DNA from: Clostridia bacterium
GTDB lineage: Bacteria > Bacillota_A > Clostridia > Christensenellales > Aristaeellaceae
Length of the DNA stretch: 54,269 nucleotides
Assembly (NCBI GenBank): GCA_025997215.1
Contig: BNUH01000014.1
Coordinates: 1-54,269 of the forward strand
Reading direction: 5' to 3'
Shown: positions 31,204-40,868 of the stretch, piece after piece
Position numbering within the stretch: position 1 is the first letter of the stretch
Layout: the number at the start of each line of letters is the position of its first letter
The notes under the pieces: model-generated
What the model was told of the DNA's origin: nothing
Databases searched by the model: none
The model's input: the letters and a program-made list of their open reading frames with translations, nothing else
Made by a program: the position numbers and the translations under genes

Positions 31204-32514
31204 ATGAACCGGCAAGATTCTTATGAATTCGACGGCGATGGCGGATACAACTCGAAGAAGCATCTGCTGACCGCCGGTTGTGATGCGGTCGAACTGGCCG
31301 CAATGTACGGCACGCCGCTGATCGTCCTGGAGGAACAGGCGATCAGGCAGCGCTGCCGAGCGTTCGTCCGGGGATTGAAGGACGTCGGGCTGGGCGGCGG
31401 CGCGTGGTACGTCGCCGAGGTGAACCCGACCCAGACGGTGCTGCGCGTCGTCCGGCAGGAGGGAATGGGCCTGGCCGCGGCGTCGCTGGCGCATGTTAGC
31501 GCGGGGATGCATGCCGGGTTCGCGCCGGAGTCGATACTGCTCTACGGCCCGAAGCCCGGCGATACGCTCAAGTGCGCGGTTGGACTGGGCGTCGGCCGCG
31601 TGTCGATCGACAGCGCGGAAGAGATTGAGCCGCTACAGGCCGCCGCGCAAGCCGCCGACATCCGGCAGGATGTCCTGCTTCGGATCAACCCGGGCTTGAA
31701 CGTGCCGCTGCATGCGCGCGACTCGCTGTGGGGCTGCGCGCCTGGCGCGCGGTTCGGCATCCCGCTGGATGAAGGCGAAGCCCTTGGCGCTGTCAAGCGC
31801 GTCGCCGCGTGCCCGAATCTGCGCCTCATTGGTCTGCACGCGCACCTGGGCAGTCAGATTGAATCTGAACAGCCCTACATTGCCGCACTGGAACAACTGA
31901 CGGATTTTGTCGTCCTAACTATGGTTGTGATAGGATGCGAGATGCAGGAGTTGAATCTGGGCGGCGGGTTCCCGATCCGGTTCGCGCGCGACGACGATCC
32001 GCCGCCCGTGGCGGAAACCTTGGCGTCGTTCGCGTACGCGCTAAGGGCGATGTGCCAGCGCAAGGGGATGCGTCTGCCGCTGTTAAGTCTCACGCCGGGC
32101 CGCGCGATCGTTCAGGAATCCGGTACGCTGCTGACCACCGTCGCGGCGGTCAAGCGTTATGAAGGCTTGCGTCCGTGCGCGGTAACGGACGCCGTCGCGC
32201 CGGATTCATCCAACACGGCGTTCGCGCGCCGTCAACCGATGCTGACGCTGGCCAATCGGGTCGGCGACGACTTCGAGCCGATTGCGATTGCGGATCGCAC
32301 ATCCAGCCCGTCGGGGTTCCTGGCTTGGGATGTGACTCTGCCCGCTCTTCGCGCGGGGGATCTGCTGGCATGTGCCGCCATGGGCCGCGCGCCATGGCCC
32401 GCCAACTGCGCCATGGCTATCGCGCAGTACGGGCACGCCGCGCTGATCAACCATCATCATGAGGATGATGGGTACTTATCGTTGGAGAAAGTTCCAGCAA
32501 GGCTGAATCATTGA
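31204..32514 (+). CDS. LysA-fold (diaminopimelate decarboxylase-like) protein lacking the PLP lysine
   Basis: A 436-residue fold-type III decarboxylase relative. Retained family features are TPLIVLEEQAIRQRC, LLRINPGLNVP, GLHAHLGSQI, ELNLGGGFPIR and TPGRAIVQESG. The catalytic features are gone. The YAxKAN lysine motif reads YVAEVN with Glu72 (GAG at 31417) in place of Lys. The C-terminal CESGD motif reads DRTSSPSG, and the GAYG..M..NYN segment is absent. The protein cannot form the internal aldimine and is almost surely not a decarboxylase. Yet it is intact, has GGGGGAG before the ATG at 31204 and a consensus promoter, and its TGA overlaps the ATG of the TIGR03960 gene. It may be a regulator or binding protein for a PLP-like or amino acid ligand. 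Confidence 0.7.
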   Translation: MNRQDSYEFDGDGGYNSKKHLLTAGCDAVELAAMYGTPLIVLEEQAIRQRCRAFVRGLKDVGLGGGAWYVAEVNPTQTVLRVVRQEGMGLAAASLAHVSAGMHAGFAPESILLYGPKPGDTLKCAVGLGVGRVSIDSAEEIEPLQAAAQAADIRQDVLLRINPGLNVPLHARDSLWGCAPGARFGIPLDEGEALGAVKRVAACPNLRLIGLHAHLGSQIESEQPYIAALEQLTDFVVLTMVVIGCEMQELNLGGGFPIRFARDDDPPPVAETLASFAYALRAMCQRKGMRLPLLSLTPGRAIVQESGTLLTTVAAVKRYEGLRPCAVTDAVAPDSSNTAFARRQPMLTLANRVGDDFEPIAIADRTSSPSGFLAWDVTLPALRAGDLLACAAMGRAPWPANCAMAIAQYGHAALINHHHEDDGYLSLEKVPARLNH

Positions 32515-34298
32515 TGAATATTGAAGCAATCGAAGCAGTGGATTTATTAGGAAATGTCGCCAAACCAGCGCGCTACATCGGCAGCGAGTTGAATGCCGTG
32601 CCATTCAACACCGCAGCCGCTGTCAAGTTCGCGATGGTTTTCCCGGATGTGTACGAGGTGGGCATGTCGCATCTGGGCATGAAGATACTATATCATAACA
32701 TTAATGAGATCGAGGATGTCACCTGCGCGCGCGTATTCACGCCGTGGGTGGATTACGCGGACGCGCTGCGCGCGAATAGCCTGGCACTGCGTTCGCTGGA
32801 AGGCAACGCGGAATTGCGCGCCTTCGATGCAGTAGCGTTCACGCTGCCGTATGAGATGTGCTTCACGAACATACTGGAAACGCTGGATTTAGGTAGAATT
32901 CCGATCCGCTCCAGTGAACGTAATGATGATGATCCGATAGTTATCGCAGGCGGAGTTTGCGTGTTTAACCCGGAACCGCTGACGCCATTCATCGATGCGT
33001 TTGCGATTGGCGACGGCGAGGAGTTGATCGGCGAGATCGTCGAGGTATTCAAGCGCGTTAAGAACCGCGCAGATCGCCTGGCCGCGTTGTCACAACTGGA
33101 TAGCGTGTATGTGCCCGTGATTCATCACCATGATAAGCTCATACATAAGCGTGTCATCAACGATCTGGACGCCGCATACTTCCCCCAAACGTGCGTCGTG
33201 CCGTACCTGGAGACGATCCACGACCGCGTGGTGTTGGAGGTGGCGCGCGGTTGCACGCGAGGCTGCCGATTCTGCCAAGCCGGGATGTTGTATCGCCCGC
33301 CGCGTGAGCGTTCTGTTCAAACGTTGGCCGAGCAAGGCGCGCAGCTGATACGTTCGACAGGATACGAAGAATTGTCGTTATGCGCGCTGTCGACCGGGGA
33401 TTATTCCGACCTGGCGGGACTTAGCGCGGCGCTGAAGGCGCGGCTGGATGGCATGCGCGTCCAGCTTTCGTTGCCGTCGCTGCGCGTGGATAGCGGGATC
33501 GGCGCGGCGATGGGCGACGCGTTCGAGACGGATGTGCGCAAATCCAGCCTCACGTTCGCGCCGGAGGCGGGAACCCAGCGTCTGCGCGACGCGATCAACA
33601 AGGGCGTCACCGAGGACGATGCCGCGCGGGCGATCCGCGAGGCCGTCGCTTCCGGCGTTAACAATATTAAGTTGTACTGCATGATCGGCCTGCCGACTGA
33701 AACGGATGAGGATGTCGTAGGCATCGCGGACATGATCCGACGGATGTTGCGCGAATCCGGCTGCGAACGGGGTAAACGACTCCGCGTTTCGCTAAGTATC
33801 GCACCATTTGTGCCGAAACCATTCACGCCGTTCCAGTGGTCTGCGCAGGATTCAATAGCCGATATTCAGCGCAAAATAGGCTTGCTTAAACCACGGCTGC
33901 CGCGCGCTGTGACATTACACTGGCACGACCCACGGTTGTCACGATTGGAGGCGTGCTTCGCGCGCAGCGACGAACGCATGGGTGATGTGCTGGAGGCGGC
34001 GTGGCGATCGGGCTGTCGGTTCGACGGTTGGACGGAGTTATTCAACGCGGACGCGTGGGATCGGGCGTTCGAGCAATGCGGCGTCGATCCTGCCGATTAC
34101 GCGAACCGCGAGCGCGGTATGGACGACCCGCTGCCGTGGGATATTATAGACACGGGTATAACTAAAACATTCCTCTGGCAAGAGTATCAGCGCGCCTTGA
34201 CGGGCGAGATCACGCCGGATTGTCGTACTCATGGTTGCCAGGGTTGTGGGTTGCAAGCGAAGGGGGCGTGTGCGCGTGCGGCTGTTCATAGCGTTTGA
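32514..34298 (+). CDS. TIGR03960 family B12-binding-type radical SAM protein
   Basis: A 594-residue radical SAM protein. The N-terminal B12-binding-like domain shows KFAMVFPDVYEVGMSHLGMK. The cluster motif is CTRGCRFCQAG (Cys247, Cys251, Cys254). A Cys-rich end, DCRTHGCQGCGLQAKGAC, may hold another Fe-S cluster. In many Clostridia it is followed, as here, by TIGR03936 and rng, but its reaction is unknown; RNA or ribosome modification is often suspected from the neighbourhood. The ATG at 32514 overlaps the stop of the LysA-like gene (ATGA), so translation is coupled. Confidence 0.9.
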   Translation: MNIEAIEAVDLLGNVAKPARYIGSELNAVPFNTAAAVKFAMVFPDVYEVGMSHLGMKILYHNINEIEDVTCARVFTPWVDYADALRANSLALRSLEGNAELRAFDAVAFTLPYEMCFTNILETLDLGRIPIRSSERNDDDPIVIAGGVCVFNPEPLTPFIDAFAIGDGEELIGEIVEVFKRVKNRADRLAALSQLDSVYVPVIHHHDKLIHKRVINDLDAAYFPQTCVVPYLETIHDRVVLEVARGCTRGCRFCQAGMLYRPPRERSVQTLAEQGAQLIRSTGYEELSLCALSTGDYSDLAGLSAALKARLDGMRVQLSLPSLRVDSGIGAAMGDAFETDVRKSSLTFAPEAGTQRLRDAINKGVTEDDAARAIREAVASGVNNIKLYCMIGLPTETDEDVVGIADMIRRMLRESGCERGKRLRVSLSIAPFVPKPFTPFQWSAQDSIADIQRKIGLLKPRLPRAVTLHWHDPRLSRLEACFARSDERMGDVLEAAWRSGCRFDGWTELFNADAWDRAFEQCGVDPADYANRERGMDDPLPWDIIDTGITKTFLWQEYQRALTGEITPDCRTHGCQGCGLQAKGACARAAVHSV

Positions 34299-34950
34299 GA
34301 AGTCATTCGCGCTGCGGTTTATCGGGCACCTCGATTTGCTGCGCGTAATGCAGCGCGCGTTGCGGCGCGCCGGCCTGCCGGTCGCCTACTCGCAGGGGTT
34401 CAACCCGCACATGCTGATCGCGTTCGCCTCGCCGCTGGCCGTCGGTCATTCCGGCCGCGAGGAATTAATAGATGTGACGCTGTCCAAGCCACTGTCGGAG
34501 CCGGAATGCGCGGCTTGCTTGGACGCGCTGCGGGCCGCGATGCCGCCGGGCTTGCCCGTCGTCCGCTGCCGCGCCGTGTCCGACGATCATCCCAAGCTGA
34601 TGGCTATGCTGCGGACCGCGTCATACATGATACGATTGGACAACGATGCGGGGTTAACTGACAACGTTCAAGCGTTCCTTGCGTGCGAATCCATACCCGC
34701 TGTGCGCGTATCCAAGAGCGGTCACTCGGATGTGGACATCCGGCCCATGCTGCACGAACTGCGCTGGATCGACTTGGCGGAGGCGTTGTACACCCGCGTG
34801 TCGTTCACGGAGCGCGAGACGCTGAAGCCGGACCTGCTCATTCAATCGCTGGCGGAATTTTCCGGCGCGCCGCTGCCGCGCACGCTCATCGAGCGGGTGC
34901 ACATGTATGGCGAGGCGGCAGGAGAACCCGTCCCGCTGATTGAATGTTAA
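34276..34950 (+). CDS. TIGR03936 family radical SAM-associated protein (DUF2344)
   Basis: A 224-residue protein starting at GTG 34276 (MRLFIAFEKSFALRFIGHLD), 9 bases after AGGGGG and 23 bp inside the previous gene. ALRRAGLPVAYSQGFNPHML is the family hallmark. In other genomes this domain is fused to, or directly follows, the TIGR03960 radical SAM protein, so the two are likely subunits of one enzyme. No catalytic motif of its own is visible. A GTG at 34270 is a second possible start. Confidence 0.88.
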   Translation: MRLFIAFEKSFALRFIGHLDLLRVMQRALRRAGLPVAYSQGFNPHMLIAFASPLAVGHSGREELIDVTLSKPLSEPECAACLDALRAAMPPGLPVVRCRAVSDDHPKLMAMLRTASYMIRLDNDAGLTDNVQAFLACESIPAVRVSKSGHSDVDIRPMLHELRWIDLAEALYTRVSFTERETLKPDLLIQSLAEFSGAPLPRTLIERVHMYGEAAGEPVPLIEC

Positions 34951-35007
34951 TGCAAGTTACGCATAATTATCGGCATGCTGTTTGCATAAATATGTATTGG
35001 AGGCACG

Positions 35008-36306
35008 ATGAATTCAACCCAAACGTTAGCGCTGCCCACCGCGCGGACTGCGCTGTTATCAAAACTTAATGATGTAACACGCCTGGCTGTCATCGAGGAC
35101 GGGCGGCTGGCGGAGTATATAGTGTCCCGCGACAGCGAACGGAGGCTGGCTGGCAGTATATTCCTGGGCCGGGTAATCAATCGCGCACCGAGCCTAGGCG
35201 CGGTATTTGTCGATATTGGGCTGGAGCGCGGCGCGCTGCTGCCGCTGAACGACCAACCACCGCCGGATGTGGAGCCGCGCGTCAGGCCGGTTGCCGCGCC
35301 GATAGCGCATTTGTCGCCCGGCGACCCGGCGCTCGTTCAGGTCGCGCGCGAGCCGGATCCCGGAAAGGGTCCGCGCGTCACACGAAATATTGTTTTACCA
35401 GGACGGTTCGCGGCGTTGATGCCATCGTTTGACACGGTGGGCGTCTCACGCAAAATCGTGGATGAGGATGAACGCGTGCGCTTGCGTACGCTGGGCGAGT
35501 CGCACAAATCCGGCGGGATAGGCTGGATACTGCGCACGGCCGCCGAGGGTGAAACGGAAGAAGCAATCCTCCATGATGTTGAGGATACATTAACATTATG
35601 GCATGATATACAGTCGCGGGCAAAAACCGCCAAACCGCCCGCCTGTCTGTTTGCCAATGACGACATAACGGTACGCATTGCTAGAGATCTGACGGACGCA
35701 CGGCTGAAAGATTGTGCGGTTGACGATGATCGGTTGTTTAAGTCAGCACTGAACGCGTTCCGACGTATCGCCCCGGAACGCGCGGATGTTGTGCGGCTGG
35801 ATAAGGAACAACCGTCGCTATTCGAACGGTTTGGCATACAGCGCGGCATCGATAACCTACTGAAGCGTCGGGTCGAACTGAACGGCGGCGCGTTCTTGCT
35901 GTTCGAACCTTGTGAAACGTTGACGGCGATCGACGTGAATTCGGGCCGCGACGCGCGGCTGCGCACGGAGCGGGACAGCGTACTGAACATCAACCGCATC
36001 GCGGCGAAGGAGATCGCGCGGCAGCTGCGCCTGCGCGACATTGGCGGCGTGATCCTGATCGACTTCATCGACATGCGCTCGGACGAGGATCGCGAGGCGC
36101 TGCAATCGTTCTTTATAGAATGCGCGCGAGGCGATCGCGGACGGGTGCGCGTGGAGGGGTTCACGCGCCGGGGATTGTTGGAATTAACGCGCAAAAAATC
36201 CGACGCGCCGCTGCGCACGCTGCTCACGCGCGAATGTCCGACCTGCCATGGCGACGGGCGAATACTTATAGGTGATAATGGTGACAAAGTTACAAGCAGT
36301 AATTGA
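35008..36306 (+). CDS. rng: Ribonuclease E/G family endoribonuclease
   Basis: A 432-residue RNase G-type enzyme that cuts single-stranded RNA in rRNA maturation and mRNA decay. The N-terminal S1 domain includes AGSIFLGRVINRAPSLGAVF. The catalytic metal ligands are Asp309 in TAIDVNSG and Asp352 in ILIDFIDM. The zinc-link CPTC is at 410-413 in ECPTCHGDGRI. The length is like RNase G, without the long C-terminal scaffold of RNase E. Its end overlaps the start of miaB by 29 bp. Confidence 0.93.
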   Translation: MNSTQTLALPTARTALLSKLNDVTRLAVIEDGRLAEYIVSRDSERRLAGSIFLGRVINRAPSLGAVFVDIGLERGALLPLNDQPPPDVEPRVRPVAAPIAHLSPGDPALVQVAREPDPGKGPRVTRNIVLPGRFAALMPSFDTVGVSRKIVDEDERVRLRTLGESHKSGGIGWILRTAAEGETEEAILHDVEDTLTLWHDIQSRAKTAKPPACLFANDDITVRIARDLTDARLKDCAVDDDRLFKSALNAFRRIAPERADVVRLDKEQPSLFERFGIQRGIDNLLKRRVELNGGAFLLFEPCETLTAIDVNSGRDARLRTERDSVLNINRIAAKEIARQLRLRDIGGVILIDFIDMRSDEDREALQSFFIECARGDRGRVRVEGFTRRGLLELTRKKSDAPLRTLLTRECPTCHGDGRILIGDNGDKVTSSN

Positions 36307-37690
36307 CGAACTGAAGGGCCGCTCCGACCGGCCGCGCACGTTCGCCATAGTAACCTATGGTTGTCAGATGAACACGCGCGATGGGGAGACGATGGCGGGG
36401 ATCCTGCGCGCGTGCGGATTGGAGAAGGCGGCGCGGGATTCGGCGGAGTTTCTTCTATATAATACGTGCTGCGTGCGGGACAACGCGGAGCGGCGCGCGC
36501 GTGGCAACATTCTGTGGGCGCTCCATCGGAAGCGGTCGGCGCCGCGGCTGCTGATCGGCGTGTGCGGGTGCATGGCGCAGGAGTCCGGCGGCGAGGATGA
36601 GGCGCGGCGCATGTTCCCCGGCGCGGATATCGTGTTTGGCACTCACAATCTGCAGTTGTTGCCGGAATATCTGCTGCGAGCGATGGACGAGCGCGAACCA
36701 GTTACCGCGATATGGGAACAGGCTGGATCCGACGAGGATGCAGGCGATTATGGAGAATTCAACGAAATCGCCGCTATCCGTCCGCAGCGGCATAAATCGT
36801 TCGTGATTGCCATGCGTGGTTGTGACAACTTCTGTAGCTACTGCATCGTGCCGTACGTGCGCGGCCGCGAGCGTTCGCGAGAGCCGGATGAGATATTGCG
36901 CGAAGTCGAGGGCTTGCTGGCCGACGGCGTCCAAGAAATAATGCTGTTAGGCCAGAACATCAATTCGTATGGGAGAGGACTATCGAACTTATCAAGCGGT
37001 TCAAGCGTTCAGACGTTCGCGAGGATTTTGCGAAGAGTAGCGGAGCTAGGCGTGCCGCGCATCCGGTTTATGACATCACATCCAAAGGATTTGTCGGATG
37101 AGTTGATAGACGCGATGGCGTCTATCAAGGCCGTGTGCAATCACATCCACCTGCCCGTGCAGTCGGGCAGCAACAGGATTCTGCAACTAATGAACCGTTG
37201 TTACAACCGTGAGCGGTATCTGGAGCGGGTATCATCGCTGCGCAAGGCCATACCGGAGGTTGGTATTACAACCGATTTGATTGTTGGATTCCCCGGCGAG
37301 ACGGAAGCGGATTTTCTTGAGACGTTATCGCTGGTCGACGAGGTCGGTTTCGATGCGGCTTACACATTCGTATACTCGCCAAGGGCGGGAACACGGGCTG
37401 CAGAATTGCCGGATCGACTGCCGGAAGCTGTGTCGCGCGAGCGGATCTTACGGCTCATTGCAACGCAGGAAGCGCAAACCGCGAAGGTGTTGAATGGTTT
37501 GGTCGGCACACGACAGATTGTATTGGCTGATGAGTCGGCGCGCCGGAATTCCGCAGAGCTGTCGGGGAAGATTGAGCGCGGGATAGCCGTGTCATTCCCA
37601 GGCGGCGCGGGGTTGATCGGGCAGTTTCTTCCTATCAGGATAACATCGGCGGGGCACAACACGCTGCGCGGTGTAATCGAAATGGAATAA
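36278..37690 (+). CDS. miaB: tRNA-2-methylthio-N6-dimethylallyladenosine synthase MiaB
   Basis: A radical SAM methylthiotransferase that adds the 2-methylthio group to i6A37 in tRNA. The UPF0004 domain has the three cluster cysteines in TYGCQMNTRDGE, NTCCVRDNAE and VCGCMAQE. The radical SAM triad is Cys182, Cys186 and Cys189 in GCDNFCSYCIVPYVRGRERS. A C-terminal TRAM domain closes the 470-residue chain. ATG 36278 is chosen; GTG 36272 and GTG 36281 are alternatives, all inside the rng gene. miaA, whose product makes the substrate, lies 5 kb downstream in the same series. Confidence 0.95.
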   Translation: MVTKLQAVIDELKGRSDRPRTFAIVTYGCQMNTRDGETMAGILRACGLEKAARDSAEFLLYNTCCVRDNAERRARGNILWALHRKRSAPRLLIGVCGCMAQESGGEDEARRMFPGADIVFGTHNLQLLPEYLLRAMDEREPVTAIWEQAGSDEDAGDYGEFNEIAAIRPQRHKSFVIAMRGCDNFCSYCIVPYVRGRERSREPDEILREVEGLLADGVQEIMLLGQNINSYGRGLSNLSSGSSVQTFARILRRVAELGVPRIRFMTSHPKDLSDELIDAMASIKAVCNHIHLPVQSGSNRILQLMNRCYNRERYLERVSSLRKAIPEVGITTDLIVGFPGETEADFLETLSLVDEVGFDAAYTFVYSPRAGTRAAELPDRLPEAVSRERILRLIATQEAQTAKVLNGLVGTRQIVLADESARRNSAELSGKIERGIAVSFPGGAGLIGQFLPIRITSAGHNTLRGVIEME

Positions 37691-37707
37691 TTTAGGTGGT
37701 GAAATGA

Positions 37708-38154
37708 ATGACAACCGATAATGAGGTATTCCGCTGTACCCAGGCGCTCGGTGAAGCGCTGGCGGACACAGATGCATATTTATTCATGCGCGAAGCCGAG
37801 GCCGCCGTGCGTGACAACCCCGAGGCGTCGGAGGCGTTGACGCGGCTATCCGCGCACAAGGCCGCGCTGACCTCCTTGATGGAGGATTCCGATATGGATA
37901 GCGAGGCCGTCAAGTTGCACACCCAAATGATTTACGACCTGCAGGCGTCGTTGGGGGAAATGCCGCTGGTTGAGCGGATGCAGGAGGCGCGGCAGGCGTT
38001 CACATCGTTGATCAGCCAGGTCAACCAGGTTTTGGCGTTCATGGTCGCGGATAATGTCGAAGATGGTACAACGGCGGGATATTCCAGCGGCTGCGGCGGC
38101 AGCTGCGCGGGGTGTTCGGGTTGCGGCGGAGGCGGGACGTATGGTGATGATTGA
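37708..38154 (+). CDS. YlbF family protein with C-terminal Cys-rich tail
   Basis: A 148-residue YlbF/YmcA-family helical protein (AEAAVRDNPEASEALTRLSA near the N-terminus; LVERMQEARQAFTSLI later). In B. subtilis YlbF, YmcA and YaaT form an Fe-S-containing complex that acts with RNase Y and affects competence and sporulation. Here the C-terminus ends CGGSCAGCSGC, a Cx3Cx2Cx2C tail suited to ligating an Fe-S cluster. It sits 36 bp before mutS, an order I recall in other Clostridia. AGGTGGTGA precedes the ATG. Confidence 0.85.
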   Translation: MTTDNEVFRCTQALGEALADTDAYLFMREAEAAVRDNPEASEALTRLSAHKAALTSLMEDSDMDSEAVKLHTQMIYDLQASLGEMPLVERMQEARQAFTSLISQVNQVLAFMVADNVEDGTTAGYSSGCGGSCAGCSGCGGGGTYGDD

Positions 38155-38190
38155 CCAGATACAATATTCGGTTGTGGAGAAGCGCTAACC

Positions 38191-40833
38191 ATGGCCGCGT
38201 ACGCGCCGATGATGCGGCAGTATTTGGGTATGAAGCAGAAATATCCTGATACGATCGTATTCTTTCGGTTGGGCGATTTTTATGAAATGTTCTTTGAGGA
38301 CGCGCAAAAGGTGTCGTCTCTGCTGGATTTGACGCTGACAGGTCGTGACGCTGGCGACGGCACGCGAGCGCCCATGTGCGGTGTGCCTCATCACAGCGCA
38401 ACGTCGTACATCAATCGGTTGGTTGCATTGGGGCATAAGGTAGCGATCTGCGAACAGATGACGGATCCGGCACAGTCGAGAGGGCTGGTAGAACGGGAAG
38501 TTGTGCGCATCGTCACGCCGGGCACCATCGTGGATCAGGACGCACTGGACGGCAGCCAAAGCCACTACTTACTATCCATAGTTGTGCGAAAGAAGCGCGC
38601 GGGCTTGGCATGGGTGGACGTTGGCGCGGGGGATTTTTATGTCCTCGAGGTTTCTGACGCTAAAGAGTTGTCAGATGTTCTCGCGTCGATAAAACCTGTC
38701 GAATCCATATCGGACGGCGCGACGCGTATATTCTTTGCGGAAAACAATTGTGGGTTGTCGGATTCTGCCATTACAGCGTATAGTGACGATATGTTCGCGT
38801 CAGGCACGGCGCGGAAGGTGCTGCTTGCGCATTTTAATTCAGTTAATGAGAATTCATCCAACAAATCCATCAAGCTGCCGGAGACTATCGAGTCGATGGG
38901 ATTGGCCGGCATGCCGCTGTCGGTTTGCGCGGCGGGCGGATTGTTATCATACCTGAACGATACCCAGCGCACCGCGATGCTGCACATCACCACGCTGACC
39001 ATCAGCGCGCGCTCGGATGAGCTGGGCATGGATCTCGTCGCTCGGCGCAACCTGGAGTTGTCCGAAACGATCCAAGGCCGAAAGGGCAAGGGCACGCTGC
39101 TCCACCTGCTGAACGACACCAGAACGGCGATGGGCACGCGCACGCTGCGGCACTGGGTTGAACATCCAATGGCTGTGCGGGAATTCATCGAAGCACGCCT
39201 TGACGCTGTTACTGCGCTGACATCCGATTCGCCAAGACTGACGGAAATACAATCAAGGCTGAAGGGCATCGCCGACCTCGAACGGTTGTTGTGCAAGGTA
39301 TCGTATAAGTCGTTCAACGCACGTGACGCGCTTGCTTTGAGTGCGGCTTACAGGCAGGTGCCGGGCATCAAGTTATTGTTGGGAGAACTGAAATCCAACA
39401 TTCTTGTAGAAATCACAGCTTCTTTGGATCCGATGGAGGATCTGTGTGCACTGCTCGATAGGATGATCGCGCCCGATCCCCCGGCAACGCTCGGCGGCGG
39501 TTCGTTCATAAAGGATGGATACAACGAAGAGTTGGATACGCTGCGCCAGGCATCCAAGGATGGCCAGGCATGGATCAGCGAATTGGAAGCCCGCGAGCGT
39601 GCCGCGACGGGAATCAAGACGCTGAAGGTTATGTACAACCGCGTGTTTGGTTACATGATCGAAATCAGCAAGTCGCAGGTGGAAAAGGCGCCGGATCGCT
39701 ATCTGCGCAAGCAGACGCTTACAACCGGTGAGCGTTACACGACGCCCGAACTGGCGCGCATGGAAGAGACCATCATCGGCGCGAAGGATAGGTCCATCCG
39801 GCTGGAACAGGAATTATTCGACGCGCTGCTAGCTTGGTTAGCCGAACATATCCAGCGCACGCGCCGCACCGCCGATGCGCTCGCGCGGCTGGATGCGCTG
39901 TGCTCGCTGGCATCCACGGCGCTGACGCGCGACTATGTGCGCCCTACATTCAACGATGATGGTATAATTGATATAAAAGCAGGACGACACCCGGTTGTTG
40001 AAACGATGCTCGACGATGAACCATTCATCCCGAACGACACGTTCATGAATACAACGGATAATTGTTTGCACATCGTAACCGGGCCGAATATGGCGGGCAA
40101 GAGCACATACATGCGTCAGGTAGCACTGATACAATTGTTGGCACAGATGGGTAGTTTTGTATCGGCAAGCGCGGCCAATTTGTGTATTGTTGATAAAATA
40201 TTCACGCGCGTGGGAGCGTCGGACGACCTGGCCGCCGGGCAATCTACATTCTTGGTTGAGATGAGCGAAGCTGCGGCGATCCTGCGATCCGCGACCGAGC
40301 GTTCTCTGATACTGTTGGATGAAATCGGCCGCGGTACGTCGACGTTCGACGGACTGTCGATCGCGTGGGCGATCACCGAGTACGTGGCGGAAAAGGTCGG
40401 CGCAAAGACACTGTTCGCGACGCATTATCACGAATTAAGCGAACTAGAGGGACAACTGCACGGCGTGGTAAATTATTCCGTGCAGGTCAAGGAGCAGGGC
40501 GAATCCGTGCTATTCCTAAGAAAAATCGTGCGAGGCGGCGCGGATAAGAGCTTCGGCATACACGTCGCGCGGTTGGCGGGGCTGCCAAGGTCGGTTGTTA
40601 TGCGCGCGACGGCAATTCTTGCGCGGATCGAGGCAATGAATCAAGGCGGCGCAGGTATCGGGCGAAGCATATTAGAAAAAAACAAAAAAGAGAAGCAGGA
40701 TCAGGTCGCCTTCGGTGAGACGGAACGCACCGCGTTGATCGAGGATATACGCTCATTAGATGTGATGGCTATGAACCCAATCGAGGCGCTTAACACACTA
40801 TTTCAGATACATGAACGCGCTAAAAATGTATAA
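38191..40833 (+). CDS. mutS: DNA mismatch repair protein MutS
   Basis: An 880-residue MutS1. The mismatch-binding Phe-x-Glu is in GDFYEMFFEDAQ near residue 30. The ATPase Walker A GPNMAGKST is at 631-639, followed by GAKTLFATHYHELSELE after LLDEIGRGTSTFDGLSIAW. It recognises base mismatches and small loops as a dimer and recruits MutL. It is followed 35 bp later by mutL. The N-terminus YAPMMRQYLGMKQKYPDTIV is standard for Firmicute MutS. Confidence 0.97.
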   Translation: MAAYAPMMRQYLGMKQKYPDTIVFFRLGDFYEMFFEDAQKVSSLLDLTLTGRDAGDGTRAPMCGVPHHSATSYINRLVALGHKVAICEQMTDPAQSRGLVEREVVRIVTPGTIVDQDALDGSQSHYLLSIVVRKKRAGLAWVDVGAGDFYVLEVSDAKELSDVLASIKPVESISDGATRIFFAENNCGLSDSAITAYSDDMFASGTARKVLLAHFNSVNENSSNKSIKLPETIESMGLAGMPLSVCAAGGLLSYLNDTQRTAMLHITTLTISARSDELGMDLVARRNLELSETIQGRKGKGTLLHLLNDTRTAMGTRTLRHWVEHPMAVREFIEARLDAVTALTSDSPRLTEIQSRLKGIADLERLLCKVSYKSFNARDALALSAAYRQVPGIKLLLGELKSNILVEITASLDPMEDLCALLDRMIAPDPPATLGGGSFIKDGYNEELDTLRQASKDGQAWISELEARERAATGIKTLKVMYNRVFGYMIEISKSQVEKAPDRYLRKQTLTTGERYTTPELARMEETIIGAKDRSIRLEQELFDALLAWLAEHIQRTRRTADALARLDALCSLASTALTRDYVRPTFNDDGIIDIKAGRHPVVETMLDDEPFIPNDTFMNTTDNCLHIVTGPNMAGKSTYMRQVALIQLLAQMGSFVSASAANLCIVDKIFTRVGASDDLAAGQSTFLVEMSEAAAILRSATERSLILLDEIGRGTSTFDGLSIAWAITEYVAEKVGAKTLFATHYHELSELEGQLHGVVNYSVQVKEQGESVLFLRKIVRGGADKSFGIHVARLAGLPRSVVMRATAILARIEAMNQGGAGIGRSILEKNKKEKQDQVAFGETERTALIEDIRSLDVMAMNPIEALNTLFQIHERAKNV

Positions 40834-40868
40834 TTATACGATAGACGGATGAGAATGAATAATAACAA

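Noticed and set aside
35337..36287. A 316-codon minus-strand frame inside rng
   Set aside because: It mirrors a well-conserved RNase G gene and is very rich in Ser and Arg. There is no ribosome binding site or family motif.
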